A stretch of 64,000 bases of DNA from the NCBI GenBank assembly GCA_905182035.1, contig CAJIZL010000016.1, positions 1-64,000 on the forward strand. Reading direction: 5' to 3'. The position numbers were made by a program, and so were the translations under genes. Below the pieces are notes generated by a model. The model saw only the letters and a program-made list of their open reading frames with translations, was not told the origin of the DNA and ran no database searches. The DNA comes from Oceanospirillaceae bacterium ASP10-02a (GTDB lineage Bacteria; Pseudomonadota; Gammaproteobacteria; Pseudomonadales; Balneatricaceae). Positions 38,447 to 53,749 of this stretch are shown in pieces (position 1 is the first letter of the stretch; every line of letters begins with the position of its first letter).

Positions 38447-39073
38447 ATGTTAAAACACTTAGCTAGGCGCAGGATAAAACCCCTTGTTTTGGGTATTGAT
38501 TGGCAGATTGATAGCTTGCGAATAGTGCTGTTGGGCGGAGCCAATACAACCAATCATCAAGGGCAGCAACAATTGTTAGGCCAATGGCACTTGTCATTGC
38601 CCTCGCTTTCGGTCAGCGACCCCATGCGGGAACAAGCTGAGTGGCAAGACTTTATGGCGCAGGTTGCCAGTCTGTTGGGGAATGCGCGCCTACACATTAA
38701 CGTGGGCATGCCCAATCGGTTATGCAGTTGGTTGCACTGCCCTACAGGACTATTTGAAGGCCCTGCCAATTTAGTAGCCCTGCAGCTGCACTATCAGCGA
38801 ATGGCTGCTGCAGCGCTCAATATAGAGCCAGTAAACCTGCGTGTTTGCCATGTGCAGCTTTCTTCCAATCTTAGTTTTTTGGTGGTCACTAAGCGCCACT
38901 ATGATGATCACATAGGGCAGCTGATCAGTAGCTTGCATGACGCTGTTAAAGGGTCTGTTATAGGCTGTATTGAACCTCAAGGTTTGACGAAGGTTTTGGC
39001 ACCTGCCTTTCTAGATGATGGATACGCCATGGCTTGGTTTATGGCTAATAAAGCAAGGCTGTCGCCATGTTAG
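38447..39073 (+). CDS. short PilM/HofM-like protein
   Basis: A 208-residue protein at the pilM position. Its N-terminus PLVLGIDWQIDSLRIVLLGG resembles the actin-fold first strand of PilM, followed by a region with INVGMP and the paired motif VALQLHYQRMA. It is much shorter than PilM (about 350) and nearer HofM/ComA-type proteins of DNA-uptake clusters; the ATP-binding second half is mostly missing. Assignment leans on context: mrcA upstream and a PilNOP-like gene overlapping its last 7 bases. ATG 38447 is preferred because AAGGA at 38434-38438 is correctly spaced. Confidence 0.6.
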   Translation: MLKHLARRRIKPLVLGIDWQIDSLRIVLLGGANTTNHQGQQQLLGQWHLSLPSLSVSDPMREQAEWQDFMAQVASLLGNARLHINVGMPNRLCSWLHCPTGLFEGPANLVALQLHYQRMAAAALNIEPVNLRVCHVQLSSNLSFLVVTKRHYDDHIGQLISSLHDAVKGSVIGCIEPQGLTKVLAPAFLDDGYAMAWFMANKARLSPC

Positions 39074-40344
39074 TCTGGTATCGGCCTAAGCCCAACGAAG
39101 TTAATTTTTTACCCTGGCTAGAACACTACATAGAATGGAGAAGGCGTAAGCGGCTATTTTTGTATAGCTCTGCTCTAGTGGTTATTATGTTTGGTCTAGC
39201 AGCCTTTGGGTTGTTGTATTTCAACTTACTTCAACTGCAGGCAAATGTGCAGCGGCAAGTGTTAGAGGAGCTTGAGCAGTTACGGGCACAGCAGCAGCGC
39301 TTGTGGTCTGACTCATTAGAGCGGCGCCTCATAGAACGGGATTGGGCCATGCAGGCTCAACAAGAATTCAATGCATGGCTGCCAATGCAAGAGCTGTCCC
39401 GATTATTAATGATGCTAGAACCCCAACAACAGCTTGTTAGTTGGCAATGGCAGCCAACTAACTCAGGGCAGCAAGTGGTGTTCACAGTCATGGGACATGG
39501 GCAGTGGCAACGTTGGTGGCAAGATGCTCTTAAAGTGTGGCCATCTATACACATGGAGGCGCTTGGGCCTGAGGGTGATGGCTGGAAGTTTGAAGCGCGT
39601 TACCTGCTAGTGCCGAAACCTTTGTCTGTGCCGTCACATAACGTTGCTGCAGTACCAGCATCGCAATCTTTTGCCCTACAGCTAACGCCTCAGCCTCTGA
39701 GTGTTGGTGTTGGAGTAGAGGTTGAGCCTATAGCTTCTATGATCCGTCAAGTTGCAAAATATGGTCAAGGCGTTGAGGTCGTGCGGGGCCAAGGTATGCA
39801 GATAAAAATGCGCTTAGACTTTACCCAGTGGGCCAGTTTGGCACCCTTGCCTAGTGCGTCTGGTTGGCGGCTGCAAGGCCTTTCTATTCAGCAAACACCC
39901 ACTCGGCAATGGCAAGTGTCTATGCAGTGGTTGTCAGATAGTGACATTCTGCCTTCTTATTACATGCTTAGGTTAGCGCCAACTGCTGCGGTTAAAACCA
40001 AAATCCATAGGAGCATGCAAAATTATGCTCAAGCATTTCAAACCGAAACCTTGCCCACCCAAACGGCACCTGCTCAAAAGTTATTGGTTAAAATCAACCC
40101 AGTCCCTGACAAGCTGCAGCTTGCCAATAGCCTTCAGTTTATTGGCCACAGCCAGCAACAAGGTCACGTGCCAGTAGCTTGGATCAAGTCTTTGCCGAGT
40201 GGCAGGTTGTTGCGGGCTGAAGTTGGCCAGCAAATTGACGGCTGGTGTGTGTCGTTTATTGGCGCACAGGGGGTTCACCTAACTCAGGGACAGCAGGTGA
40301 TAATACTAGAGCGGCGCTGCCTTGCAGGAGTTTGTCGAAAATGA
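39067..40344 (+). CDS. fused PilN-PilO-PilP-like (HofNOP-like) alignment protein
   Basis: A 425-residue protein that looks like three pilus-alignment proteins in one. Residues 10-60 read VNFLPW...RRRKR then one membrane helix (31-53), the PilN/HofN start. A coiled stretch (55-102) and a soluble domain follow. Residues 205-300 (PIASMIRQVAKYGQGVEVV, WRLQGLSIQ) resemble a PilO/HofO soluble region lacking its own helix. Residues 345-420 (SGRLLRAEVGQQIDGW, VHLTQGQQVIILERR) match the beta domain of PilP/HofP. Combined E. coli HofN, HofO and HofP are about 460 residues. It would link the cytoplasmic platform to the secretin. The stop overlaps the secretin start (ATGA). Confidence 0.65.
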   Translation: MLVWYRPKPNEVNFLPWLEHYIEWRRRKRLFLYSSALVVIMFGLAAFGLLYFNLLQLQANVQRQVLEELEQLRAQQQRLWSDSLERRLIERDWAMQAQQEFNAWLPMQELSRLLMMLEPQQQLVSWQWQPTNSGQQVVFTVMGHGQWQRWWQDALKVWPSIHMEALGPEGDGWKFEARYLLVPKPLSVPSHNVAAVPASQSFALQLTPQPLSVGVGVEVEPIASMIRQVAKYGQGVEVVRGQGMQIKMRLDFTQWASLAPLPSASGWRLQGLSIQQTPTRQWQVSMQWLSDSDILPSYYMLRLAPTAAVKTKIHRSMQNYAQAFQTETLPTQTAPAQKLLVKINPVPDKLQLANSLQFIGHSQQQGHVPVAWIKSLPSGRLLRAEVGQQIDGWCVSFIGAQGVHLTQGQQVIILERRCLAGVCRK

Positions 40345-41519
40345 ATAAAATAAAACCAACGTTGTTTTTGGTGCTACTGCTATCACCATATGTTTGTGCC
40401 CAAAAGATCACCATGGATGTACATAAAGTGGCCCTTGTGGATGTGTTGTATGAGCTTGCTGAGGCAGCGAAAATGAATTTGGTGCTGACCCATGCACTGG
40501 GTTTTGAAGTCAGTGTCGTGCTGCAAGACGTGGATGCAACAATGGGGCTGGCATTAGTCTGTAATAGCGTTGAAGTGGATTGCCAGTTCACTCAAGAAGG
40601 ATTAGTAGTCGGTGCGGCAACTGATAAATCCAATACAAAAGTATTGCCATTGCACATAGTTAAGCTGAGTTATGGCGAGGCAGACACTATATTGCTTGCC
40701 CTACAAAACGCCCAATCGATGTTGTCACCTAAAGGTCAGCTACTGGCAGATAGTCGTAGCCAACAAATTTTTATTTACGATGATGATGCACATGCCGCCA
40801 CGTTAATAGAAGCTATTAAAAAATTGGATCAGCCACTTAAACAAATGTTGATAGAAGGCCGTATAGTGATTGCGAAATCAAGCCTCGGTAAATCCAGCGG
40901 TTTGGATTTTATCGGTGGGCTGGGGCCACAAATGGCAGCAGCTGCTGCAAAGGGAGGGCAGGTTGGAGTCATGTTTAATCACTTAGGGGGTGGGTTGCAG
41001 TTAGGCTTAGTGGGGGCCCATGTAATGTTGAATTTGGAGCTAGCAGCACTGGAGGCCAGTGGGCAGGTGCTGACGTTGGCACAGCCACAGATATTAGTAC
41101 AAGAAGGCTACTCAGGCAGCATTCAGACGGGTCAAGAAGTGCCTTATTTAGTGGCCACAGATAATGGCCAGCAACAAGAATGGAAGCGTGCGGTATTGGG
41201 GTTAACTGTAACGCCGAGGGCATTGCCGACAGATCAGGTGCAGCTAGATCTGTTGGTAGTGCAGGATTCTATTGGTGACTTATTACCTAACGGACAGTTG
41301 GCTCTCAACACCCATAAATTAAAAACTCGGGCAGTGGTTGGCTTAGGCCAAACACTGGTATTGGGAGGGGCTCTATATCAACAACAATTGGATAGATTGT
41401 TGTCCAGCCCAGCGTTATCGGGGCTGCCCTTTGTAGGTCAGTGGTTTAAGCAGCAAAAGCAAGGGTCTGAGAGGTTTGAACTCTTAGTTTTTGTGACTCC
41501 GCGCATAGTTAACCCTTGA
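40341..41519 (+). CDS. HofQ/PilQ-like outer-membrane secretin
   Basis: A 392-residue secretin with a signal peptide (residues 1-20, ending YVCAQ). The N-terminal part has VALVDVLYELAEAAKMNLVL, a secretin N0-like domain, then N1 (LSYGEADTILLALQNAQ...LADSRSQQIFIYD). The C-terminal channel domain has LEGRIVIAKSS-type and GQEVPYLVATDNG with VGLGQTLVLGG and LPFVGQWF. The amidase-N-terminal repeats of long PilQ (about 700 residues) are absent, so it is like HofQ (412) or ComE of Haemophilus, which serve DNA uptake. AGGAG at 40327-40331 supports ATG 40341. Confidence 0.82.
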   Translation: MNKIKPTLFLVLLLSPYVCAQKITMDVHKVALVDVLYELAEAAKMNLVLTHALGFEVSVVLQDVDATMGLALVCNSVEVDCQFTQEGLVVGAATDKSNTKVLPLHIVKLSYGEADTILLALQNAQSMLSPKGQLLADSRSQQIFIYDDDAHAATLIEAIKKLDQPLKQMLIEGRIVIAKSSLGKSSGLDFIGGLGPQMAAAAAKGGQVGVMFNHLGGGLQLGLVGAHVMLNLELAALEASGQVLTLAQPQILVQEGYSGSIQTGQEVPYLVATDNGQQQEWKRAVLGLTVTPRALPTDQVQLDLLVVQDSIGDLLPNGQLALNTHKLKTRAVVGLGQTLVLGGALYQQQLDRLLSSPALSGLPFVGQWFKQQKQGSERFELLVFVTPRIVNP

Positions 41520-41556
41520 TTATATTGATGTTAGTCCCCATAATTTAACCGATCCT

Positions 41557-41597
41557 ACCCGGCAGTGAGCATTTAGTGCTTGACGACCGGGTTTTGT
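41557..41597 (+). terminator. probable terminator between secretin gene and aroK
   Basis: ACCCGG (41557-41562) pairs with CCGGGT (41587-41592); an inner AGCA/TGCT pair extends the fold, and a T-rich tract follows. It would separate the pilus genes from aroK. Confidence 0.5.
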
Positions 41598-41625
41598 TGT
41601 TGCTGTTCCTAAAAGGAATTCCATT

Positions 41626-42141
41626 GTGAATATATTTTTAATTGGCCCAATGGGCGCTGGCAAAAGCACCATCGGGCGTCAGCTCGCACGCGAGCTAAAG
41701 CTAGAATTCCTAGATACTGATAGGGAAATTGAGGAAAGATCTGGCGCGGATATTCCTTGGATTTTTGATGTTGAAGGCGAGGCTGGTTTCCGTAAGCGCG
41801 AAGCTAACATGATTACCGAGTTAACTGAACACAGAGACTTGGTGATGGCTACAGGTGGTGGTGCGGTAGAGTTAGCTGAAAACCGCCAACATTTGTCAGC
41901 ACGTGGCACGGTAGTGTATTTATTTGCCACAGTTGAGCAGCAGCTTGAGCGCACATCAAAAGATAAAAATCGCCCATTGCTTCAAACTGAAGACCCAGAA
42001 CAGGTGTTACGAGACTTGTTTTCTCATCGTCATGCCTTATATGAAGAAACGGCTGACATCCAAGTGGCTACAGGCGCGCAAAATCCACGCTTGTTAGTGG
42101 CAGAAATCATTAAACAAATTGAAGCCATTCGCTCCCTATAA
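41626..42141 (+). CDS. aroK: shikimate kinase AroK
   Basis: AroK phosphorylates shikimate in aromatic amino-acid synthesis. The 171-residue protein has the P-loop GPMGAGKST (residues 7-15), the DTDREIEERSGADIPWIFD substrate loop, ATGGGAV and the LID-region KDKNRPLL. Start is GTG, with AAAGGAA upstream. The aroK-aroB pair next to a pilus cluster and before damX is a standard gammaproteobacterial arrangement. Confidence 0.96.
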   Translation: MNIFLIGPMGAGKSTIGRQLARELKLEFLDTDREIEERSGADIPWIFDVEGEAGFRKREANMITELTEHRDLVMATGGGAVELAENRQHLSARGTVVYLFATVEQQLERTSKDKNRPLLQTEDPEQVLRDLFSHRHALYEETADIQVATGAQNPRLLVAEIIKQIEAIRSL

Positions 42142-42186
42142 GTTATCCAGTCTAACTATAGGCTGCCAAGGGCCAGAGCCATCATC

Positions 42187-43296
42187 ATGACCAGCGCACA
42201 ACACACATTAACTGTTGATCTAGGTGATCGGAGCTATCCGATTTACATAGGTAGTGGGCTGTTACAGCAACCAGACCTGCTTTACCAACACATTACTGGC
42301 CAGCAAGTGATGGTGGTGACCAATAACACCATAGCCCCCCTATACTTACAAACACTGTTAGATGGTTTACAAAGCCTGCAGATCAGCGGCTTGCAAGTAG
42401 ATAGCTTAGTGCTCGAAGATGGCGAGCAGCATAAACACCTTGATACCGTGAGTTTGATTTTTGATCACTTGCTACAACAACGCCATAATCGCACGACTAC
42501 ACTAATTGCCTTAGGTGGGGGCGTCATCGGAGACATGACGGGTTACGCTGCGGCAGCCTATCAGCGTGGTGTGAATTTCATACAAATCCCCACCACTTTA
42601 TTATCTCAGGTGGATTCTTCTGTGGGTGGAAAAACTGGCGTTAATCACCCCCTTGGCAAGAACATGATTGGTGCGTTTCATCAGCCTCAATGCGTGATTA
42701 TTGATACCCACAGCCTACAAACTTTGCCGGCTCGCGAGCTGTCTGCAGGCCTGGCAGAGGTTATTAAGTATGGCCTGATTGCCGAACCAGATTTCTTTAC
42801 CTGGTTAGAGCAGAACATACATCAATTGCGTCAGTTGGCACCCCATCTAATTAGCCAAGCGATTTATCAATCATGCGCTTGTAAGGCGCGCATTGTGGCC
42901 GCTGATGAGCGAGAGCAGGGGCAGCGAGCCTTGCTTAACTTTGGCCACACCTTTGGCCACGCTATAGAAACTGAAATGGGTTACGGCAATTGGTTACACG
43001 GTGAAGCTGTAGGCGCTGGCATGGCAATGGCGGCAGATTTATCTTGTCGTTTAGGATGGATTTCATATCAACAGGTGCAACGCATACAAAGTCTGTTACA
43101 AGCGTCTGGCTTGCCTTTGTGGGGTCCTGACCAAATGCATGTAGACAGTTACCTAGCGCATATGCAAGTGGACAAAAAAGTGATCGATGGTACCATTCGT
43201 TTAATACTGCTTCAGCAACTAGGTGAAGCTATCGTTACTTCAGACTTTGGCAACGATTTGTTGCAGAAAACTCTTAATCAGCCATTGGTAGTATAG
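42187..43296 (+). CDS. aroB: 3-dehydroquinate synthase
   Basis: AroB cyclises DAHP to 3-dehydroquinate using NAD and zinc. The 369-residue protein has [19 protein letters not shown], the [16 protein letters not shown] segment and zinc ligands in EVIKYG, HTFGHA and the HGEAV motif. Length is normal (about 360). It follows aroK by 45 bases and precedes damX by 12. Confidence 0.97.
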   Translation: MTSAQHTLTVDLGDRSYPIYIGSGLLQQPDLLYQHITGQQVMVVTNNTIAPLYLQTLLDGLQSLQISGLQVDSLVLEDGEQHKHLDTVSLIFDHLLQQRHNRTTTLIALGGGVIGDMTGYAAAAYQRGVNFIQIPTTLLSQVDSSVGGKTGVNHPLGKNMIGAFHQPQCVIIDTHSLQTLPARELSAGLAEVIKYGLIAEPDFFTWLEQNIHQLRQLAPHLISQAIYQSCACKARIVAADEREQGQRALLNFGHTFGHAIETEMGYGNWLHGEAVGAGMAMAADLSCRLGWISYQQVQRIQSLLQASGLPLWGPDQMHVDSYLAHMQVDKKVIDGTIRLILLQQLGEAIVTSDFGNDLLQKTLNQPLVV

Positions 43297-43308
43297 GAGA
43301 CTAGGACT

Positions 43309-44832
43309 GTGAGCCAGCCCCTACAAAAACCCATCACTAGTGCCAGTCTTAATGCCGCCTACGCTGCTTATGTGCGCCAATTAGACCAACAAGAAGTAAC
43401 CGATCAAAGCAATAATTTAGTGGATTTTGAATATCAAGCCAAAGCCCGTGGCCGTCAATTAGATACACTATTACATTTAAGTCACTTCTCCGATTACCTA
43501 GTGCTGATTAGCGCGCCTTCTGGGGCTGGTAAAACAATATTTATTGAACAGTTTTTGCGTGTTCAGCCCGCCGGCGCTTGTTTTGTCCATTTGGTACTGC
43601 AAGAAACCGCTACTGCGCCATGGATAGTGCGTCAATTAGTTCAACAATTACCCCTACAGTTACCTAAGCATGCAAGCCTAGAAGCCAGTATTCTGGCGAT
43701 ACAAGAATTAGCTCAGCAGTTAACATTGCAACAAGAAGTGTTGTTGATTGTAGTGGATGATGCTCAGTGGCTAGACGAAGATGCACTGGAGCTACTGGCT
43801 AATTTATTACCTCGTAGTGCAAAGGTAGACTCTCGCCCCCACGTTATTCTTTGTGCAGATCTCAGCGTGGTAGAGAGAATTGAAACTCCTCAGTTTGCCG
43901 AGCTTAGGCAAGAACGTTTTTATCATTTAGTTCTTGCGCCTTTTAGCCAGGAAGAAAGTGCCGATTATTTACGCCAACGATTGCAACGGATTGGTATCAA
44001 CCATGGCCTTGCCCCTATTCAATTATTACAATTACATCAGTTAGCTAAAGGTAATCCCGGGTACCTTAATATGCTGGCTAATAAAGCCCTGAATAAGGGG
44101 GGCTTTGTTCAACAGCCAGGGTTGCCCCTGCTGCACATCTTTGCCACTGTGATTGTAGTGTCTATACTGGCGGGCATTTGGTTGATAAATGATTTTTCTG
44201 CCAATACCGCTGGGCAAAATAATGTGGCGCCTGATGTTGTAGTTATTGAGCCCATTGTAGAGGAGCCTATGGCTCAGGCGCTGCCGCCATTAGAACCCAT
44301 AGAGCTGTCACCAGCGCCGAAAAATGTGACTCTAGAACCGAAACTAGAACCGAAACTAGAACCTGAAGTTGAGCTAAAGACAGAAGCAAAAGTTGAACCA
44401 AAACCTGAGCCCAAGCCAGAGCCTGAGGTTGAGCTAAAGCCAGAACAGCAAACAGTCGCAATATTACCTGTGCTGGAGCTAGAGCCTTGGCCTAAAGCAA
44501 CCTCTAAAACAAAGCAGCCCTACAGCTATGGGGCCATGTTAAAATTACCTAGTGATCATTATAGTTTGCAGGTTCTTGGAGCGCGGTTGGAAACGACTCT
44601 AGAGGCGTTTCTTGAGGAGACAAATATCATACAACCCCACTACGTTATTAAATTAGAGCGCGGTGGCGAGCCTTGGTACATGTTGCTTGTAGGAGATTAT
44701 GTAAGCCCTAGCGAGGCCCGAGGTGCGATATCATCACTACCTATGACCTTGCAAAATCAGCAGCCTTGGGCACGGCCTGTGTTAAAAATTCAACAGCAAA
44801 TTCGTAATAAATTCAACACAAGTGGTGAATAA
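43309..44832 (+). CDS. damX: DamX-like cell-division protein: ATPase domain plus SPOR domain
   Basis: A 507-residue protein. Residues about 20-265 are an ExeA/MalT-like AAA ATPase with Walker A APSGAGKT (near 69-76) and Walker B LLIVVDDAQWL. A membrane helix follows at about 275-295. Residues 320-384 are a repetitive Pro-Glu-Lys linker, and 414-497 form the septal-peptidoglycan-binding SPOR domain (YSLQVLGARLETTLEAF, GEPWYMLLVGDY). The SPOR part would face the periplasm and locate to the division septum. The start is GTG. The gene lies after aroB as in E. coli and Pseudomonas; E. coli DamX lacks an obvious intact ATPase. Confidence 0.85.
   Translation: MSQPLQKPITSASLNAAYAAYVRQLDQQEVTDQSNNLVDFEYQAKARGRQLDTLLHLSHFSDYLVLISAPSGAGKTIFIEQFLRVQPAGACFVHLVLQETATAPWIVRQLVQQLPLQLPKHASLEASILAIQELAQQLTLQQEVLLIVVDDAQWLDEDALELLANLLPRSAKVDSRPHVILCADLSVVERIETPQFAELRQERFYHLVLAPFSQEESADYLRQRLQRIGINHGLAPIQLLQLHQLAKGNPGYLNMLANKALNKGGFVQQPGLPLLHIFATVIVVSILAGIWLINDFSANTAGQNNVAPDVVVIEPIVEEPMAQALPPLEPIELSPAPKNVTLEPKLEPKLEPEVELKTEAKVEPKPEPKPEPEVELKPEQQTVAILPVLELEPWPKATSKTKQPYSYGAMLKLPSDHYSLQVLGARLETTLEAFLEETNIIQPHYVIKLERGGEPWYMLLVGDYVSPSEARGAISSLPMTLQNQQPWARPVLKIQQQIRNKFNTSGE
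44270..44460 (+). repeat. Pro-Glu-Lys coding repeats in the damX linker
   Basis: This stretch encodes many near-copies of the dipeptide pairs EP, KLEP and KPEP. The DNA repeats (GAACCGAAACTA and similar) are coding repeats of an elongated periplasmic linker, likely prone to slippage-driven length change. Confidence 0.75.
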
Positions 44833-45088
44833 CTTTTACAAATGCAGCGAACGTCGGCAATTGTGTAGGTATTTATCCATCTTATAACCAGAATAGTTTG
44901 TTTGCCGCGGTTTTCTCAGGTAGGATGTTTGTCCATTTGTTGATTCAATATACTTATAAGCTCTAATAAGAGTTTCTGATTACAGCAAGTGTCCTACTGA
45001 TTCTTGTCTCATTTTGCAGCAGAAGATGTGGCACTTGTTAACACCCGTGGTGGCCTTATTGTCATCCAGATTAGCGAGAGAGATGCCG

Positions 45089-51011
<5,923 letters not shown>

Positions 51012-51141
51012 ACCTTATAGTGGAACCTTCATAACGCCTGCAGAACGCCTGTATAGTTGCCACAAGCCGTGACAATTAGGCAGGCGATCTATATCATAAG
51101 CGGCAATCTTTACTATCTGCCTTAAGGCCATATTGCCCGCC

Positions 51142-52215
51142 ATGACCGCTTCCAAACCTGAATTAAAAAACGACCGCTTTCTTCGCGCCCTCATGGGCCA
51201 GCCTGTTGATGTGACTCCTGTATGGATGATGCGCCAAGCGGGTCGTTATTTACCAGAGTACCGTGCTTCACGTGCTGAAGCTGGTGACTTTCTAAGCCTT
51301 TGCAAGAATGCTGATTTTGCCTGTGAAGTCACCCTACAACCGTTACGTCGATACGACCTTGATGCGGCTATCTTGTTCTCAGACATCCTAACGGTGCCAG
51401 ATGCAATGGGCCTGGGCTTATACTTTGAGGCGGGCGAAGGCCCTAAGTTTGAAAAGCCAGTGCGCACAGAAGCCGATGTAGCGGCGCTCGCAGTGCCAGA
51501 TATGAATGATGATTTAGGCTACGTCATGAACGCCGTAAGTACTATCCGTGGTGCCTTGTCAGGCGATGTACCGTTAATTGGTTTTTCTGGTAGCCCTTGG
51601 ACCTTGGCCACCTACATGATTGAAGGCGGCTCCAGCAAAGATTTTCGCCACATCAAAGCCATGATGTATTCAACCCCAGAGTTATTACATCAAGTACTAA
51701 GCGTATTGGCCGATTCAGTGATTGCCTACCTAAACGCTCAAATTGCAGCGGGTGCTCAAGCGGTACAGATCTTTGATACATGGGGCGGCGTACTCAGTGG
51801 GCCGTGTTACCAAGCATTTTCCTTAGATTACATGCAGCGCATCGTTAACGGCCTTACCCGTGAATCTGAAGGCCGAGCAGTGCCCGTCATCTTGTTCACT
51901 AAAAATGGGGGCCAATGGTTAGAGCAAATGGCAGCCACAGGAGCCGATGCCCTGGGTCTAGATTGGACCATAGAAGTCAGTGAAGCCCGCAACCGTGTAG
52001 GTGAAAGAGTGGCCCTTCAAGGTAATATGGACCCTAGTGTTTTATATGCAGATGCACCTACTATTGAGGCTGAAGTAGGCCGTATATTGGCAGATTTTGG
52101 TAAAAACGATGGCCATGTATTTAACCTTGGCCACGGTATACATCAGTTTGTAGACCCAGAAAGCGCTAAAATATTTGTCGATGCCGTGCATGATCAAAGC
52201 GCGCAATACCACTAA
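51142..52215 (+). CDS. hemE: uroporphyrinogen decarboxylase
   Basis: HemE decarboxylates the four acetate side chains of uroporphyrinogen III to give coproporphyrinogen. The 357-residue protein has the signatures [36 protein letters not shown], the conserved Asp in [15 protein letters not shown] and NLGHGI near the end. ATG 51142 gives the family start; a TTG three codons upstream is less likely. Position after gltD matches Pseudomonas. Confidence 0.97.
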   Translation: MTASKPELKNDRFLRALMGQPVDVTPVWMMRQAGRYLPEYRASRAEAGDFLSLCKNADFACEVTLQPLRRYDLDAAILFSDILTVPDAMGLGLYFEAGEGPKFEKPVRTEADVAALAVPDMNDDLGYVMNAVSTIRGALSGDVPLIGFSGSPWTLATYMIEGGSSKDFRHIKAMMYSTPELLHQVLSVLADSVIAYLNAQIAAGAQAVQIFDTWGGVLSGPCYQAFSLDYMQRIVNGLTRESEGRAVPVILFTKNGGQWLEQMAATGADALGLDWTIEVSEARNRVGERVALQGNMDPSVLYADAPTIEAEVGRILADFGKNDGHVFNLGHGIHQFVDPESAKIFVDAVHDQSAQYH

Positions 52216-52240
52216 ATAAAAAATTCAGCAGGAACCTAAC

Positions 52241-52579
52241 ATGCCACATTGCGTTATAGAAATTTCTAACCAACTCAGCAGTAGTGTCACACCAGATCAG
52301 TTATTACGTTGTGTGTTCGATGCCCACGTGAAGTCAGGCTTATTTGAGACGGATCACATTAAAGTGCGCTGCTCCGGCTACGATCACCATATTTCAGGCA
52401 CCGGTTCAGACCGCTTTATCCACGCTACGTCACACATCTTGGCAGGTCGCACCGCAGATCAAAAGCAACAGCTCAGCAACATGATTGTGCAGGGCCTCAT
52501 TGATATCGGTATCAACTCCGCGGCCATGAGTGCACAAGTGGTTGATTTAGCCCCTAGCTATGTGTCCTTTACCGACTAG
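52241..52579 (+). CDS. 5-carboxymethyl-2-hydroxymuconate delta-isomerase-like protein
   Basis: A 112-residue homologue of HpaF (CHMI), a tautomerase-fold enzyme. It keeps the catalytic N-terminal Pro (Met-Pro-His-Cys), HI at about residue 60 and the C-terminal MSAQVVDLAPSY. No aromatic degradation genes are nearby, so the physiological substrate is unclear. AGGAA precedes the ATG by 7 bases, 26 bases after hemE. Confidence 0.8.
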   Translation: MPHCVIEISNQLSSSVTPDQLLRCVFDAHVKSGLFETDHIKVRCSGYDHHISGTGSDRFIHATSHILAGRTADQKQQLSNMIVQGLIDIGINSAAMSAQVVDLAPSYVSFTD

Positions 52580-52611
52580 ACCCGAGTTGGATTAGTGCCG
52601 TTATAGTGGGA

Positions 52612-53076
52612 CTAAGTGATGATTTCAAATAAACCATGGGTCACCATGGCTAAATCACCAGCCGTTAGTTCAACCTCTAATCCCCTGTGGCCAGCGCTCA
52701 CATAGATGCTCTCATATAATCTAGCACGCCGGTCTATAACCGTAGTAAGCGCTCGCTTTTGACCAACTGGACTCACGCCACCCAGCACGTAGCCACTACT
52801 TCGGGTTACTGCAGCTGGGTTTGCCATTACTACTTTCTTCGCACCAATCGCTTTAGCCATAAGCTTTAAGTTGAGCTGTTGATCAACTGGCAGCACCGCC
52901 ACCGCCAAAGCCTTGTCTCCAGCATCCACTACCAGTGTTTTAAATACCCTTTGGGGAGCCACGCCTAGTTTGTCTGCAGCTTCCATACCATATGACGCCA
53001 GTTTGGAGTCGTGGGCATATGCGTGCACATTGTGATGAACACCTAAGTTAGTAAGTTGGTCGATCGCCGGAGTCAT
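52612..53076 (-). CDS. ybaK: Cys-tRNA(Pro)/Cys-tRNA(Cys) deacylase YbaK
   Basis: YbaK removes cysteine mischarged onto tRNA(Pro). The 154-residue protein has the catalytic-Lys segment VFKTLVVD (residues 44-51), VDQQLNLKLMAKAIGAKKV and YVLGGVSPVGQKRAL, the GGxSPxG motif. Length matches the family (159 in E. coli). It is convergent with the isomerase gene and divergent from the thioesterase gene. Confidence 0.93.
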   Translation of the reverse strand: MTPAIDQLTNLGVHHNVHAYAHDSKLASYGMEAADKLGVAPQRVFKTLVVDAGDKALAVAVLPVDQQLNLKLMAKAIGAKKVVMANPAAVTRSSGYVLGGVSPVGQKRALTTVIDRRARLYESIYVSAGHRGLEVELTAGDLAMVTHGLFEIIT

Positions 53077-53314
53077 GAGTTAGAGTACCAGAGCAGATGT
53101 GTTTTAACGTTTAGGTATGCTAACCCTAACCACAACAGCAGTCGAGGTAAACCCCGCCTAGCCTTGGTGACATGATTTAAACAGCTGCACTTTTAATCGA
53201 CCACATAGTCATCCAGAAACGGAGATAGCTTAGGTCATGTAATAATATCCACTCACGGTTAGTGTAAATGTTACCAAGCCGCGAAGTTTCTAGTTAGCCC
53301 GTTTGGAGCAAATG

Positions 53315-53734
53315 ATGACATCAGAACAGTTCACCCCTGCATTTTTTAATGATATTGGTGTGGGCAGCTTGCCCGGGCACCTCGGTCTTCAGATTACTCG
53401 TGTGGTGTCTGGTATGGTTGAAGCAGAACTTGAGGTTGTGCCGTCTTTGCTTGCAATCAACGGTTATCTTCATGCAGGTAGCATTGTAACATTGGCAGAC
53501 ACTTGTGCTGGCTATGGCAGCACCGCTAATCTTCCAGTGGGGGCCACTGGCTTTACCACGATTGAATTAAAGTCGAACCATATAAGTACAGCCCGAGAAG
53601 GCACCATTACGTGTATTGCAACAGCTGCTCACTTAGGAAAATCAACCCAGGTGTGGGATGCTATTGTGACTCACAAAGAGTCTGGTAGAACCGTTGCCAT
53701 TTTCCGATGCACACAAATGGTGCTTTACCCTTAG
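53315..53734 (+). CDS. PaaI-type hotdog thioesterase
   Basis: A 139-residue hotdog-fold protein with HAGSIVTLADTCAGYG, the conserved acidic catalytic residue (Asp in ADTCAG) and TTIELKSNHISTAREG. This class hydrolyses acyl- or aryl-CoA thioesters; substrate unknown. ATG 53315 is preferred over 53312 because GGAG at 53306-53309 is well spaced. The 238-base gap to ybaK has no recognised feature. Confidence 0.85.
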   Translation: MTSEQFTPAFFNDIGVGSLPGHLGLQITRVVSGMVEAELEVVPSLLAINGYLHAGSIVTLADTCAGYGSTANLPVGATGFTTIELKSNHISTAREGTITCIATAAHLGKSTQVWDAIVTHKESGRTVAIFRCTQMVLYP

Positions 53735-53749
53735 TGGAGGGTTATTGTC

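Noticed and set aside
44270-44460. Tandem short repeats that could suggest a CRISPR-like array
   Set aside because: Repeats are irregular, lie in frame inside damX and encode a Pro-Glu-Lys linker.
45014-45088. Longer gltB start giving 1505 residues
   Set aside because: The GltB propeptide start M-N-A-G-F-F aligns with relatives at 45089; the extra residues look non-coding.
53077-53314. The ybaK-thioesterase gap as a possible small RNA locus
   Set aside because: No promoter plus terminator pair or stable structure could be seen by eye.
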